NCBI RefSeq assembly: GCF_902686445.1
Contig: NW_025920105.1
Location: 1,439,120-1,503,119, forward strand
Direction of reading: 5' to 3'
Length of the DNA stretch: 64,000 bases
Source of the DNA: Sciurus carolinensis
Lineage: Eukaryota; Chordata; Mammalia; Rodentia; Sciuridae
The notes beneath the pieces are model-generated. The model worked only from the letters and a program-made list of their open reading frames with translations, ran no database searches and was not told the origin of the DNA. Positions 13,201 to 22,099 of the stretch are shown in pieces (position 1 is the stretch's first letter; the number at the start of each line of letters is the position of its first letter). Made by a program: the position numbers and the translations under genes.

Positions 13201-13540
13201 CATGTACCTGTCAACTCCACTGTACATCTAGTTCATTTAGAAGGTGTAAAAACTAACCTTTCCTAGGAAAGTATTAACACAAAGAGGAGAAAAGTTTGCA
13301 CAAAGTAATGAGGTAAAAGTAGTCCACAGGTTTTTCATCACTGTACCATACCACAAAACAAATCTCTGTAGCCCCATCAGGTAAGGAGTGTGTCCTCAAT
13401 GTCTTTATAATATTCCAGTAATAGATTTTATTTCTTGAAGTAGTTCAGTCTGTCAATGCTGGTGGATGTGATGTGATTTGTTTTTGCCTTTTCATTCACC
13501 CATGCTGCAGGGACAGTGTATGTGTCCTAGTGGGCTCCAT
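10264..13540. other. intergenic, no gene recognised
   Basis: No supported gene, RNA or young repeat. A block around 10376-10620 with AATAAA and a GACTCCCAGAGTCAC run is vaguely LTR-like but has no definable ends. A MIR-like stretch may lie near 10890-10970. Confidence 0.5.
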
Positions 13541-13860
13541 CAATATCATTGGGCTGTCATGAAAATGCCACAAATGGGGTTAAACAGAAATGTATTTGGG
13601 TTGATTCCAGAGTCTCTATATCATGGTGCTTCCTGGAATGGTTTTCTTTGAGACCCACTCTTTGATAAATATATTGCCATCTTCTGACTCTGTTTGCATG
13701 TCATTTTTTTCTAAGCTTCTGTGTCCTTATTGATTTTTTATGAGAAGATTAGACTTTACACCAATTAACTGGATTAACATTAATCAAATATTTAGAGGCC
13801 ATATATTTCAATGGAGTCACCAGGTACTTGGAATATCAAAATATGAGATTTCAAATGGTA
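13541..13860 (+). repeat. ancient interspersed repeat, family not named
   Basis: The stretch (GCCACAAATGGGGTTAAACAG, then CAGAAATGTATTT, GGTGCTTCC, TTGCCATCTTCTGACTCTG) follows the order of a well-known mammal-wide repeat in which the inserted text describes tissue-like GC-poor sequence ending in a GGGGGACA-type tail. A related fragment lies at 30650-30985. I cannot name the family with confidence. Confidence 0.4.
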
Positions 13861-14159
13861 ATATAAACTAGTTGGCTATTGAAGACAGACTCCCAGAAAA
13901 GGGAATACTTAGTGAAGGGATATGCACATGCAAAAATTTACTAGTTACATGCAGATTGCTTCACAGATGAGCTGCTGAAGTTTCATTGGCACAAGAAATC
14001 TCTGACTGTAGCAGCTTCTTCAGCCAGGATTCTCTGGGTTTTGGCATTTAAAAAAGTTATTTTTCTTGTTAATCTCTTGTCCATAGTCTAAGTTTGGATA
14101 GTGCTTAACCATTTTCTGACACATCATTTTATTTCAGAAATGTTACCTCTTTATCATAG

Positions 14160-14350
14160 GCACTCATATCATCCACATACCCAAACACAATATGTCAATG
14201 TTTCCTGTTGGAAATCCAGATTCCAATGATCTGATGTTTCATGGTACTGTCCATAATTATATGTTTCTCATTGGCCTCCTTTTGCTCTATGCCCTCAATA
14301 AAAAAATCACTGCTCCTTTACTCTATAGCCCATGCCCCACTTTGACTTGA
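14160..14350 (+). other. exon-like block, copy 1 of 3
   Basis: A block starting right after a splice-acceptor-like TTTATCATAG. Its first 40 bases (GGCACTCATATCATCCACAT start) and its end (CTCTATAGCCCATGCC) are related to 20636-20825 and to the reverse complement of 57066-57253. In this copy a plus frame of about 60 codons is open, but the other two copies carry stops in that frame, so I do not call it coding. Confidence 0.4.
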
Positions 14351-14985
14351 AAACATAGGGCTTGGTGGTAATTTATATCCCTCTAGGTCAGCCTGTTCTA
14401 TATTTAATAAACCCTGATTTAACTTCCCACTTATTTGGCATCAACCTATATTTTGATATGTAAATGGGTGTTCAGATGAATTCCATCTGGTGTTTGCTGT
14501 AATTTCTTTTAGTTTCTGTGACAGTGAGCATTATATATCTTCAATAGCAAGAATTTGCACAAATAACATTAAACTTTTGAGTTTATGAATATTCACTTGT
14601 TTTATATCATCATCAATTTTATTTAGTTGTGTCTATGATGGAATTTTTTTTATATTTCTCTAAATATTTTTAATAATCTTTAGATTTAGAATTTTTTTAT
14701 GATTATTGAAATCTTAGAGAAAGAGGTCCCTTGTATTAATTGGCAGTTCAAGGCATTTTCCTGCATTTCTTTTGTGGTTTCTGGCTTCAAAGATATGAAA
14801 GTATATTGAAAATGGCAGATATATTTGGAATTCAAGAAAAAAATGTTTTGCTTTTAATTAATAAATGAAATTACACTTTTATCCCCATGGGTTTGTGTTG
14901 TAAGCATCTTGTATGTTTTGTATTTGGAGGTTTTTTCAAATGAAATTCTACAGTTTATCTTTAAAAATTCTAACAGGAAATATAA

Positions 14986-15343
14986 TGTCGGGGTTTCGGC
15001 CGGACCCCTGGCCCTAGGTGTGGCAAGGCTAAGATGGCGCCTGGCAGTGAGCCAGAGCAGTTAACTTTTGCATAAACAACTGACATTATTTTGAGGAAGT
15101 TCCAGGGATTGGCTGAGCCCCCTGATGGACAGTGCAGGTCCACTGTATGCCTGCCTTTGCTGCCTGTATCTGTGCATGCTCTCCCCTCGTGCTAAAAGGC
15201 TGATTGGTTACAAGTACTGTATATATTGGAGTGTAAGTTCCTCAAAGTGAGAACAAAGAAAGAACTATGAGGAAGTAGATGCGCGCAATAAAGAGCTGAA
15301 AAGAACCAGGTGTCATGTCTCTCTGCGGGCAGGGAGTGCAATA
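14986..15343 (+). repeat. 5' LTR of the IAP-like provirus
   Basis: Starts TGTCGGGG and ends GCAATA. It carries an inverted CCAAT box (ATTGG, 15203-15207), a TATA-like TATATATT (15220-15227) and AATAAA (15287-15292), so U3, R and U5 are all recognisable. It differs from the 3' LTR at two positions that I can see, both near the 3' end (TGTCATG against TGTCGTG; TGCGGGC against TGCAGGC). Confidence 0.95.
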
Positions 15344-15345
15344 GG

Positions 15346-15363
15346 TGGTGCCGAAACCCGGGA
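15346..15363 (+). other. primer-binding site for tRNA-Phe
   Basis: TGGTGCCGAAACCCGGGA, two bases after the 5' LTR. It is complementary to the 3' end of tRNA-Phe, the primer used by rodent intracisternal A particles, and starts minus-strand DNA synthesis. Confidence 0.92.
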
Positions 15364-15395
15364 ATCTACAGATAAAGTAAAAGGTAATTATTTAT

Positions 15396-15523
15396 TTTCA
15401 TTTATGACCTTGAGTCCGTCATTGGTATTTCATTTATGACCTTGAGTCCGTCATTGGTATTTCATTTATGACCTTGAGTCCGTCATTGGTATTTCATTTA
15501 TGACCTTGAGTCCGTCATTGGTA
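15396..15523 (+). repeat. four tandem 32-bp units in the leader
   Basis: Four perfect head-to-tail copies of a 32-bp unit (TTTCATTTATGACCTTGAGT followed by CCGTCATTGGTA), at 15396, 15428, 15460 and 15492. The array sits between the primer site and the gag remnant, in the part of a retroviral leader that usually holds dimerisation and packaging signals. Confidence 0.95.
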
Positions 15524-15707
15524 GCCGGCAGTGAAGGGTAAAGAACCCAGAAAAAAAAAAAATTAAAACTTCATAGATAGATGCAGTGGTACCAGATTGT
15601 TTGTGTGGTGTGTGTTATTTTTGTGTTTGTTGTGTGGCTTGTTTGTGTGCTTGGAGCTCTTAGTGCTGTAAGATTTAATCATAGGAACAGAACTGTCTAG
15701 GACTGGA

Positions 15708-16430
15708 ATGCAGCAGCCTCTTAGGGAGTTGTTGGGGAATCACGGAACGCCGCTGAAGGCAGAATAGCTTGAGCATTCCTTGATACCATAAAAAAGGTCT
15801 CTCCGTGGTTTTTAGATAAAGGGTTGTTAAATATATTCCTCAGTGGAAGCACCTGGGAGAGGATCTACACATAACAAAAAAGCAAAAGCTGTTACCTGTT
15901 GGAACTTTAGCCATTTGGTCCCTGATTAAATCTTGCTTACAACATAAAGATAAACAAAATCTAAAGGGACCCCTGGAAGAGGGAAGTCAGGTTTTAGAAG
16001 AGATTAAAGAGAAACGGTTCTGTTCTCAGAACTCAGAAAGAAATAATAACTCAGAAGGGGAAGATTCAAAAGAGGAATTTTCAGGGGGGGAGCTAGAAAG
16101 GACATTTGGGAAGCTAACAATGCAGTCTAAGTGCCCTATTTATGATGACATTGACACCGGTGAAGACTCGAGACCTGTGGGCAATAGTTAAAAAACACTC
16201 TTTTGTGGAGCCTCTGACTGAGGGCAGTCAGGTTTTGGAGAAAATGTAAGAAAAAAGGTCTAAAACATCAAAAAGGGCGTCAATAAGATCAGGGACAAAC
16301 AAAAATAAAAATGAAAGTGGGTGTGAAGAACAACTTGTTAGAAAGAGGGAAATCAGTTTAGGGGAGGGTCCCCCTAGGCAGAGAGATCAGCAGCTCCATT
16401 CCTTAAAAGTAATAAAAAATAATGTTTTGT
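15708..16430 (+). pseudogene. gag: gag remnant (matrix end) of the IAP-like provirus
   Basis: From an ATG at 15708 the translation in shifting frames resembles the amino end of betaretroviral/IAP Gag: a leucine-rich start, then a VSPWF motif near 15800 followed by a W-K-H-LGEDL stretch and an AIWSLIK motif, typical of matrix domains of this group. It is broken by stop codons (for example TAG near 15767 and TAA near 15788) and frame changes. Downstream it becomes an acidic, Ser/Glu-rich stretch (16020-16170) with a TAG near 16188. Capsid and nucleocapsid are not visible, so this cannot assemble particles. Confidence 0.75.
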
Positions 16431-16439
16431 GATTTTCTG

Positions 16440-17572
16440 CATTCAAACCTAACCTGATTTCTCAACCAGGAAGAAAAAGGGTTAAAAAGTCCTGGGTAAT
16501 CCTTCCTCCCCCTGCCTGGCCTTGCTGAAGCCATTGGAATGTAACTACAGCGTCTCAAGGAGAAAAGGGGGGTAGCCTGAAGATAAGAAGAAAAGAAAAA
16601 AAAAAAAAAAAAAAAAGAGAAGTGTCCGTTTTAAACTCCTGGGCTGCTACACAAAACTAACTTATTCTTCAGGATTCTTGTTTTGTTTTGTTTTTTCTTT
16701 AATGCTGTATTTTTGAGCTCATAATTTTGATTCTACATACCTAGGTTAATGATTTTTTTCTTTTTGATCAGTTCTATTTTTTATTCAACTGAAGTTTTTG
16801 AACATCTGTTTCATTGCAATGAACATTTACCTATAAAGTTACAAGGCCTTTGATTTTGTGTTATGTGTTATGTTGTGCTGTCTAATGTCATGTTTTGTCA
16901 AAACTGAGCGCTCTTAAAATTAAAATTTAAAAATGGATCCAAATACTTTTATTCACGTGATTTAAAAAGGTTCAATTTAAATTGGGTAAACTAATGAAAG
17001 TAAAATATCTTTGAAAATAACTCATAAGTCTCCAGGTGGTCAAACTAATGAAATGTTAATGTTAAACAATGTCTAATATCAATTGCTTCTAGGACTTTTC
17101 TTCAGCAGGAAAGAGGCAACGGATCCTGTTCAGGACACTTGTCTGATATCTTGGTTTTTATAAAATAAATAAATTGGAGTTAACATGTATGGGATTACTC
17201 AAATGTGTTTGTAGAGACGTCTGGTTAATTTACAAGGTTAAAATGCTAATTGTTAAGTAACATCAAGTACTTTTAACTCCTTAAATTACATGGGGTAACA
17301 TACTTAAACATTATTGGTGTTTTCATAGGTTGGTAAATAAAAAGGGTTTAAACTTGCTTTGTGTCATCACTAAACCAAAAACAAGGTTACTAAAAGTTAT
17401 GTCCTAACAAGTGGAATTCTATATATAAAGGGTCCCAAAAGTTTCAACTGTGTTTCAATTAAGGGTACTATAAACAACAAAATATTTAATCTTATTAAAA
17501 TAGGGTGATTTATCTAAATTCAGAAATTTCATAAGAGTTGTTTCAAAATGTGAACAAAAAGGTGTCAACAGA

Positions 17573-17603
<31 letters not shown>

Positions 17604-18020
17604 AAAAGGTTCTGGGTATAGAAATATATTTAGTAAAAGGTAAAAGGAAATGTTTCTGGATAAAAAAGTCTGTGTATAACAAAGGATAAGTTTCAACAAG
17701 TCTGTGTGTAACTAAGTTGGTTGTATGTATGTAAAACAGCTAAAGCTATTTAAGATTTTTCCTAAGGTGAAATACTAATGTGTTGATATAAACCAAAGTT
17801 TAATCTACATGGTAAAAGGACATGATAAAATGGCAAGGATTTCTTAGAAACACTAATTTACTCTTAACTTTGTGTCTCTTAAGTTTTATTCTTTAAAACA
17901 ATTGTCTTATAAATAGGGGTTTATACAATTATGGTTAAGCAACTGTTCAAAATTGTACTACGTTATAAAGTCTAAATTTTTCTCTAAAAACTAAAATTGG
18001 TAAGAACCAATTCCTCACTA
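16440..18020. other. AT-rich filler inside the provirus, origin unknown
   Basis: Where gag C-terminus, protease and most of pol should be, there is AT-rich sequence without long frames or retroviral motifs. It includes an A-rich run at about 16588-16618 and an (AAAT)n tract at 17575-17607. Recurrent short phrases such as GGTTAAA, AAGTTT and TAAAAGG give it an ETn-like non-coding character, but I do not recognise it. Confidence 0.6.
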
Positions 18021-18200
18021 AAATTAAAATAACTCTAACCACAGATGTACCTTATAACCCACAAAGACAAAGTATTGTTAAACATACACATCTCACCCTC
18101 AAAAATACTCTTTATAAACAAAAAGGGGGAATAGAGGAGACCTTCAGGTCCCCTAAAGATAAACTTTCTCTTTGTCTCTTTGTTTGGGTTTTTTTTTTTT
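18021..18200 (+). pseudogene. pol: pol integrase fragment
   Basis: A short stretch whose translation contains PYNPQ followed by a V-K-H/T-LKN-LYKQKGG-like run and, after a small gap, SPKDKLSLCLF. This is the carboxy part of the retroviral integrase catalytic domain and what follows it. Upstream it joins the AT-rich filler abruptly; downstream it runs into a T-rich run and the env region. No catalytic D-D-E set is present. Confidence 0.7.
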
Positions 18201-18412
18201 TAACTCTGGGTAATAAGGGTAACCCGGTGCTTTACTGGAGCTGCGGCTCAGTTTGTGTGTTTCCACGGAATAAACTAACTTATTACCTCTTTTTAGTCTC
18301 TTAGGAGGAACAGTTCAACTATGTAACAAAACAACTGCTTCTCTCAATTGTACTTCAGATTTGTGCTATCTCTCAATGTTAAAATGCTTCTAGGTTCCTG
18401 CTGGCAGACTTA

Positions 18413-19165
18413 ATGTGTGTTCCTACCTTCCTACCAGTCCCAGTCTCAGTTACAGATGATGAATTGCCAGTATTGCTTTCCAGAAATAAGAGGGACTTTG
18501 GAATCACCGCAGCAGTCATTACCGCCATAGTTGCATCAGCGGCAGCAGCCACTGCAGCAGCTGTAGCCTTAAATGCGTCAGTACAGTCTGCAGCTATACT
18601 CAATAATGTGGTTCAACAGACTGCTACTGCCTTATCTACTCAGCAGACAGTGGATCAACACTTAAAAGCAGGGATTCTTTTAGTAAACCAGCGAGTGGAC
18701 TTTCTTCAAGAACAAATGGACATTTTACAGGAACTGTTAAACGTGGGATGTATTTATCATCTGGCGGGACTGTGCGTTACACCTGTAGCTTACCATAACT
18801 TCAGCTATGCAGCAAACTTGTCTAGAATCTTGTCTGTTCAGCTACGTACCAACTGGTCTTATGAATTTGATAATCTTACTGCTATTCTTAGATCTCAAAT
18901 TGTTAGCCTTACTGCTACTAGAGTTGATGTAGCTCCAATGTCTGAAGTGCTAAGTTGGTTATCCTCCTCTTTCAGCTTTGTAAAGCAATGGGCAGGAATG
19001 GGAGCTCTGTGTACACTCATGGTTATTACTGTTATCTTCCTCACACGCTTTATCATGCGCATGCGCCGAGATCAAGCTAGAGATCGTATCATCTTCCATC
19101 AGGCCATGGCTGCCCTAGAGGCCAGCAGTTCCCCACAAGTATGGCTCACGATGCTGGATCGCTAG
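18413..19165 (+). CDS. env: envelope TM subunit, open frame, SU lost
   Basis: A 250-codon frame with no interruption. Residues 24-27 are RNKR, a furin-type SU/TM cleavage site, followed by an Ala-rich hydrophobic fusion peptide (about 28-53), a heptad-like coiled coil (about 60-110), a C-X7-C loop (C113, C121) without the third adjacent cysteine of gammaretroviruses, N-glycosylation sequons at N54, N129, N135, N147 and N154, and a membrane anchor (about 194-213) followed by a basic, Arg-rich tail. The pattern is betaretroviral/IAPE-like. Only about 20 residues of SU precede the cleavage site and there is no signal peptide, so normal entry into the secretory pathway is doubtful. The ATG is the first in frame after a TAA at 18380; the true ancestral start lay further upstream. 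Confidence 0.85.
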   Translation: MCVPTFLPVPVSVTDDELPVLLSRNKRDFGITAAVITAIVASAAAATAAAVALNASVQSAAILNNVVQQTATALSTQQTVDQHLKAGILLVNQRVDFLQEQMDILQELLNVGCIYHLAGLCVTPVAYHNFSYAANLSRILSVQLRTNWSYEFDNLTAILRSQIVSLTATRVDVAPMSEVLSWLSSSFSFVKQWAGMGALCTLMVITVIFLTRFIMRMRRDQARDRIIFHQAMAALEASSSPQVWLTMLDR

Positions 19166-19290
19166 CCAGACGGGTAAGGAAGGAGGTGACCCCCGTACCG
19201 ACCTAAGACAGGAGCTGTAGCATGCTCTACAGTTATCCGATGACGGGTAAGGACGGTGGTTGACCACTCCGCCTAAGACAGGCACGGTCC
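19160..19290 (+). ncRNA. constitutive transport element (CTE)-like RNA
   Basis: Two copies of the paired signature of the Mason-Pfizer virus CTE: AGACGGGTAAGG (19168-19179) with ACCTAAGACAGG (19201-19212), and TGACGGGTAAGG (19241-19252) with GCCTAAGACAGG (19271-19282). An apical hairpin CTGTAG...CTACAG (19215-19232) lies in the centre, and the flanking arms can pair, giving a long hairpin with two inverted, near-identical internal loops. In known CTEs these loops bind NXF1/TAP and export unspliced RNA. It lies between env and the polypurine tract, as expected. Function here is inferred. Confidence 0.85.
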
Positions 19291-19308
19291 CGAGCTTTCC
19301 TTTTCTTT

Positions 19309-19328
19309 TAAAAGAGAAAAGGGGGAAC
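19309..19328 (+). other. polypurine tract
   Basis: AAAAGAGAAAAGGGGGAAC directly before the 3' LTR, the purine-rich primer for plus-strand DNA synthesis. Confidence 0.88.
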
Positions 19329-19686
19329 TGTCGGGGTTTCGGCCGGACCCCTGGCCCTAGGTGTGGCAAGGCTAAGATGGCGCCTGGCAGTGAGCCAGAG
19401 CAGTTAACTTTTGCATAAACAACTGACATTATTTTGAGGAAGTTCCAGGGATTGGCTGAGCCCCCTGATGGACAGTGCAGGTCCACTGTATGCCTGCCTT
19501 TGCTGCCTGTATCTGTGCATGCTCTCCCCTCGTGCTAAAAGGCTGATTGGTTACAAGTACTGTATATATTGGAGTGTAAGTTCCTCAAAGTGAGAACAAA
19601 GAAAGAACTATGAGGAAGTAGATGCGCGCAATAAAGAGCTGAAAAGAACCAGGTGTCGTGTCTCTCTGCAGGCAGGGAGTGCAATA
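19329..19686 (+). repeat. 3' LTR of the IAP-like provirus
   Basis: Same 358-bp length as the 5' LTR, with TATA at about 19563 and AATAAA at 19630-19635. Two substitutions against the 5' copy. It is followed by the second ATATAA target copy. Confidence 0.95.
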
Positions 19687-19814
19687 ATATAAATTAAAAA
19701 ACTCACTTCTCTACAGCTGCAGAAAAATGAATGTATTTACTCAAAATCATTGGCTAAGTAAATTCTTGAATGACACATTCACTAAAATATCCACTCTCTT
19801 CCTTGAAGATTTTT

Positions 19815-19879
19815 AATTTTTTTTTTTTTTTGTTGTTGTGCCGGGGATTTGTACCCAGGGCCTTGTGCTTGCAAGGCAA
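19815..19879 (-). repeat. truncated ID SINE
   Basis: Poly-T, then GCCGGGGATTTGTACCCAGG and GCCTTGTGCTTGCAAGGCAA, the reverse complement of an ID element whose 5' end is missing. It is absent at the matching place in duplication copy B (near 58040), so it inserted after the duplication. Confidence 0.85.
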
Positions 19880-20424
19880 TTAAAATGTTTTTGACAGTGA
19901 ATCATGCATTCTCTTTTCTGGGTTTTATGCATTAATACAAAATAATATAGAATAAGATTTGGCAAATTCTAGAAATAAGCATTTTAATTGATTGTTTTCT
20001 AATGATATGTTGTAGGGATAGCAAAAAAAGAACATATTTTTAGAAATAGTTACATATTTTTTCTTCAAAATTTCTCATGAGCCTTTTAGATTTATTTCTT
20101 TTCTGAGTCATACTCAGACTCTGGAAATGTGATGTCCTTTTTTGTGTACCCTGTAATCTGCAAGCACTTACTTCAAAAGAACTCTAGGAACTGATAGCTC
20201 AGTTTTCAAAGAGTTACTTAACATAAAAGAGTAAAAAAAAAAAATTGTTTTGCTCCTAGGGTGTCTTCTCTAGGTACTCTCTTCAAAATGGAGAGAAAAT
20301 AATATTTCTTCAGACACATCCTCTACATCAGGAGCAAATCAGTTTTTGAGGTGCTTTGAAGGAATTTTATATAGTTCCACTCTAGTTAGTTCTCTCTGTG
20401 CAGCTGAGTTGCCAGTTAATATCC

Positions 20425-20465
20425 AGAAACCTGTGTTTTCTCATCTCTAAAATGGGAATAATTTT
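20425..20465 (+). repeat. MIR-like fragment
   Basis: CCTGTGTTTTCTCATCTCTAAAATGGGAATAAT matches the MIR 3' core (shown in part). The same fragment is in copy B near 57490-57535, so it predates the duplication. Confidence 0.55.
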
Positions 20466-20635
20466 GGAGGACACAGATGAATCATGCTCATCATGGATAC
20501 TAGTAATATATGTATGTGCTGTGGCCACAGCTGACAAACAACGTGGAAAATGCTGTGCATATACTGATTGTTTAACCATTATTTGCCACTCACATAAATT
20601 TTCTTTCAAAATTTGTAATAATCTTTTTACTGTAG

Positions 20636-20825
20636 GCACCAATGTCATCCACATTCCCAAAATAAAAGTTTGAATCTTTCTTTTCTAAATTCCAAATTCC
20701 AATTCTTGGTGCTTCAAGGTGGTACACCAAATTTCTTCCTTGTACTGTTTTTACTCTTTGTCCCCAATAAAGGAGTTGTCTGCTCCATTTCTCTATCACC
20801 CATGTTCAGCTATGTTTAGAAAATG
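20636..20825 (+). other. exon-like block, copy 2 of 3
   Basis: Begins after CTTTTTACTGTAG, a good splice-acceptor shape, and is related to 14160-14350 and to the reverse complement of 57066-57253 (shared GGCACCAATGTCATCCACAT start and CACCCATGTTCA end). Two in-frame stops in the frame open in copy 1 are shared with copy B, so it was non-coding before those two split. Confidence 0.4.
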
Positions 20826-21097
20826 ACAGAAATCAGTATTTTTTGCTGGTTTGTAAAGAAGGGTTGAGATTACTTCTGACTGGTGTCATTTCTCATTATA
20901 AACTGAAACAGGATCTCCCCAGGTCTGAGAAGAGGTGCCCCTTTAACAATCAGGTATATAAAAAGGTTTTGTTTATATGTAACATATGTGCATAGTATAT
21001 ATATGTACACATAGACTCAGGCCAGTATCTTACCTACTTTTTTCTTTTCTTTCTTTTTTTAAGTTGTAAGTGACCACACTACCTTCATTTTATTTCT

Positions 21098-21166
21098 TTT
21101 TCTGTGGTGCTGAGGATTGAACCCATGTGAGGGAAGCCCTCCAACCCTCAGCTACAACCCAGCCCT
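21098..21166 (-). repeat. ID SINE, diverged
   Basis: GTGGTGCTGAGGATTGAACC ... CTCAGCTACAACCCAGCCC is the reverse complement of a tRNA-derived ID element. Confidence 0.75.
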
Positions 21167-21593
21167 ACATAAACTGTCATAGTCACAGAAAAAAAAAAAG
21201 AAAGTCATACATCAATGCATTTCCTAATGACATTGATGGGGACATCAGGTAGGCAGCTATGGCAGAGTAGGGAAATATCTTCTACAGGTTTTGGGCATAA
21301 ATGCAATCTTAGCTTCAGAGATGGAGGATGGAAGTCTGCTAAGTTTAATAAGATTTTTTGAGAAGTTTATCCATTATTTACTATACTGTTAGGTCAGATA
21401 GAGAAGTTAAAGTAAATGGCTTATTAAAGGGCCTGAAATAGATCAAGGAAGGTAATTTTGGCTTTCAACCTACAGTATTCTGTCTCCACAATCTTGATGT
21501 TCTGAACAGCAAAGGTTAAGCAGGCTACAGGATCTTTAATACAGATGCAGCTTCTGTAGAGAACTTCGGTTTAAATACATATAAATTAAAAAA

Positions 21594-21717
21594 AATATGG
21601 CCCACACCTATAGTCCCAGCACTTGGGAGGCAAAGGTAGGAGTAGCTGAGGAGCTTGAGACCAATCTGGGCAAGACAGCAAGTTCCTTTCTCAAAATAAA
21701 AGAGCAAAAATCAAAAT
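21594..21717 (+). repeat. B1/Alu-like SINE
   Basis: GGCCCACACCTATAGTCCCA, GGGAGGCAAAGG, GAGCTTGAGACCAATCTGGG and a CTCAAAATAAAAG tail are the 7SL-derived pattern in plus orientation. Confidence 0.8.
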
Positions 21718-21825
21718 GCATTTACTCTATTCATTTTTTAAAGATTCATTTTTTTTAAATTTTTTTTTGCTTTTTATAACTTTTTTCTCTTTGTAGTTGA
21801 TCACCATACTTTTAATTAATTAATT

Positions 21826-21910
21826 ATTTTCTATGTGGTGCTGAGGATCAAAACCAGTGCCTCACATGTGCTAGGCAAGTGTTTTACCACTGAGCCACAA
21901 CCCCAACTCT
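21826..21910 (-). repeat. ID SINE, diverged
   Basis: GTGGTGCTGAGGATCAAAACC, then GCTAGGCAAGTGTTTTACCA and GAGCCACAACCCCAAC: reverse complement of an ID element. Confidence 0.8.
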
Positions 21911-21986
21911 ATTTTATTCTTCTAAAATTTGTATTTTATGGTACTAGGGAATATATTTTTTATTTTTTATTAATTCTTTTTATTTT

Positions 21987-21990
<4 letters not shown>

Positions 21991-22019
<29 letters not shown>

Positions 22020-22095
22020 GCAGTACTGGGGATTTAACCCAGGGTCTTATGCTTGGAAGGCAAGAACTCTACCCACTGAGCTATATCCTCAGACC
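21991..22095 (-). repeat. ID SINE
   Basis: A long poly-T, then GCAGTACTGGGGATTTAACCCAGGG ... ACCCACTGAGCTATATCCTCAG (shown in part): ID element in minus orientation with an intact A-tail. Confidence 0.88.
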
Positions 22096-22099
22096 CCAG

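Larger units (their letters stand above)
14986..19686 (+). mobile_element. young class II endogenous retrovirus, IAP-like, deleted
   Basis: A 4.7-kb provirus with two 358-bp LTRs, a tRNA-Phe primer site, remnants of gag and pol integrase, an open frame for the envelope TM subunit, a CTE-like element and a polypurine tract. It is flanked by the 6-bp target duplication ATATAA (14980-14985 and 19687-19692), the length used by IAP-type and other class II elements. The unoccupied target is preserved in duplication copy B (58160-58182). Most of gag-pro-pol and the SU part of env are missing, so it cannot be autonomous. Confidence 0.93.

Noticed and set aside
14160..14350. Membrane-like 60-codon frame in block copy 1
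   Set aside because: Copies 2 and 3 share stops in this frame, so coding is unlikely.
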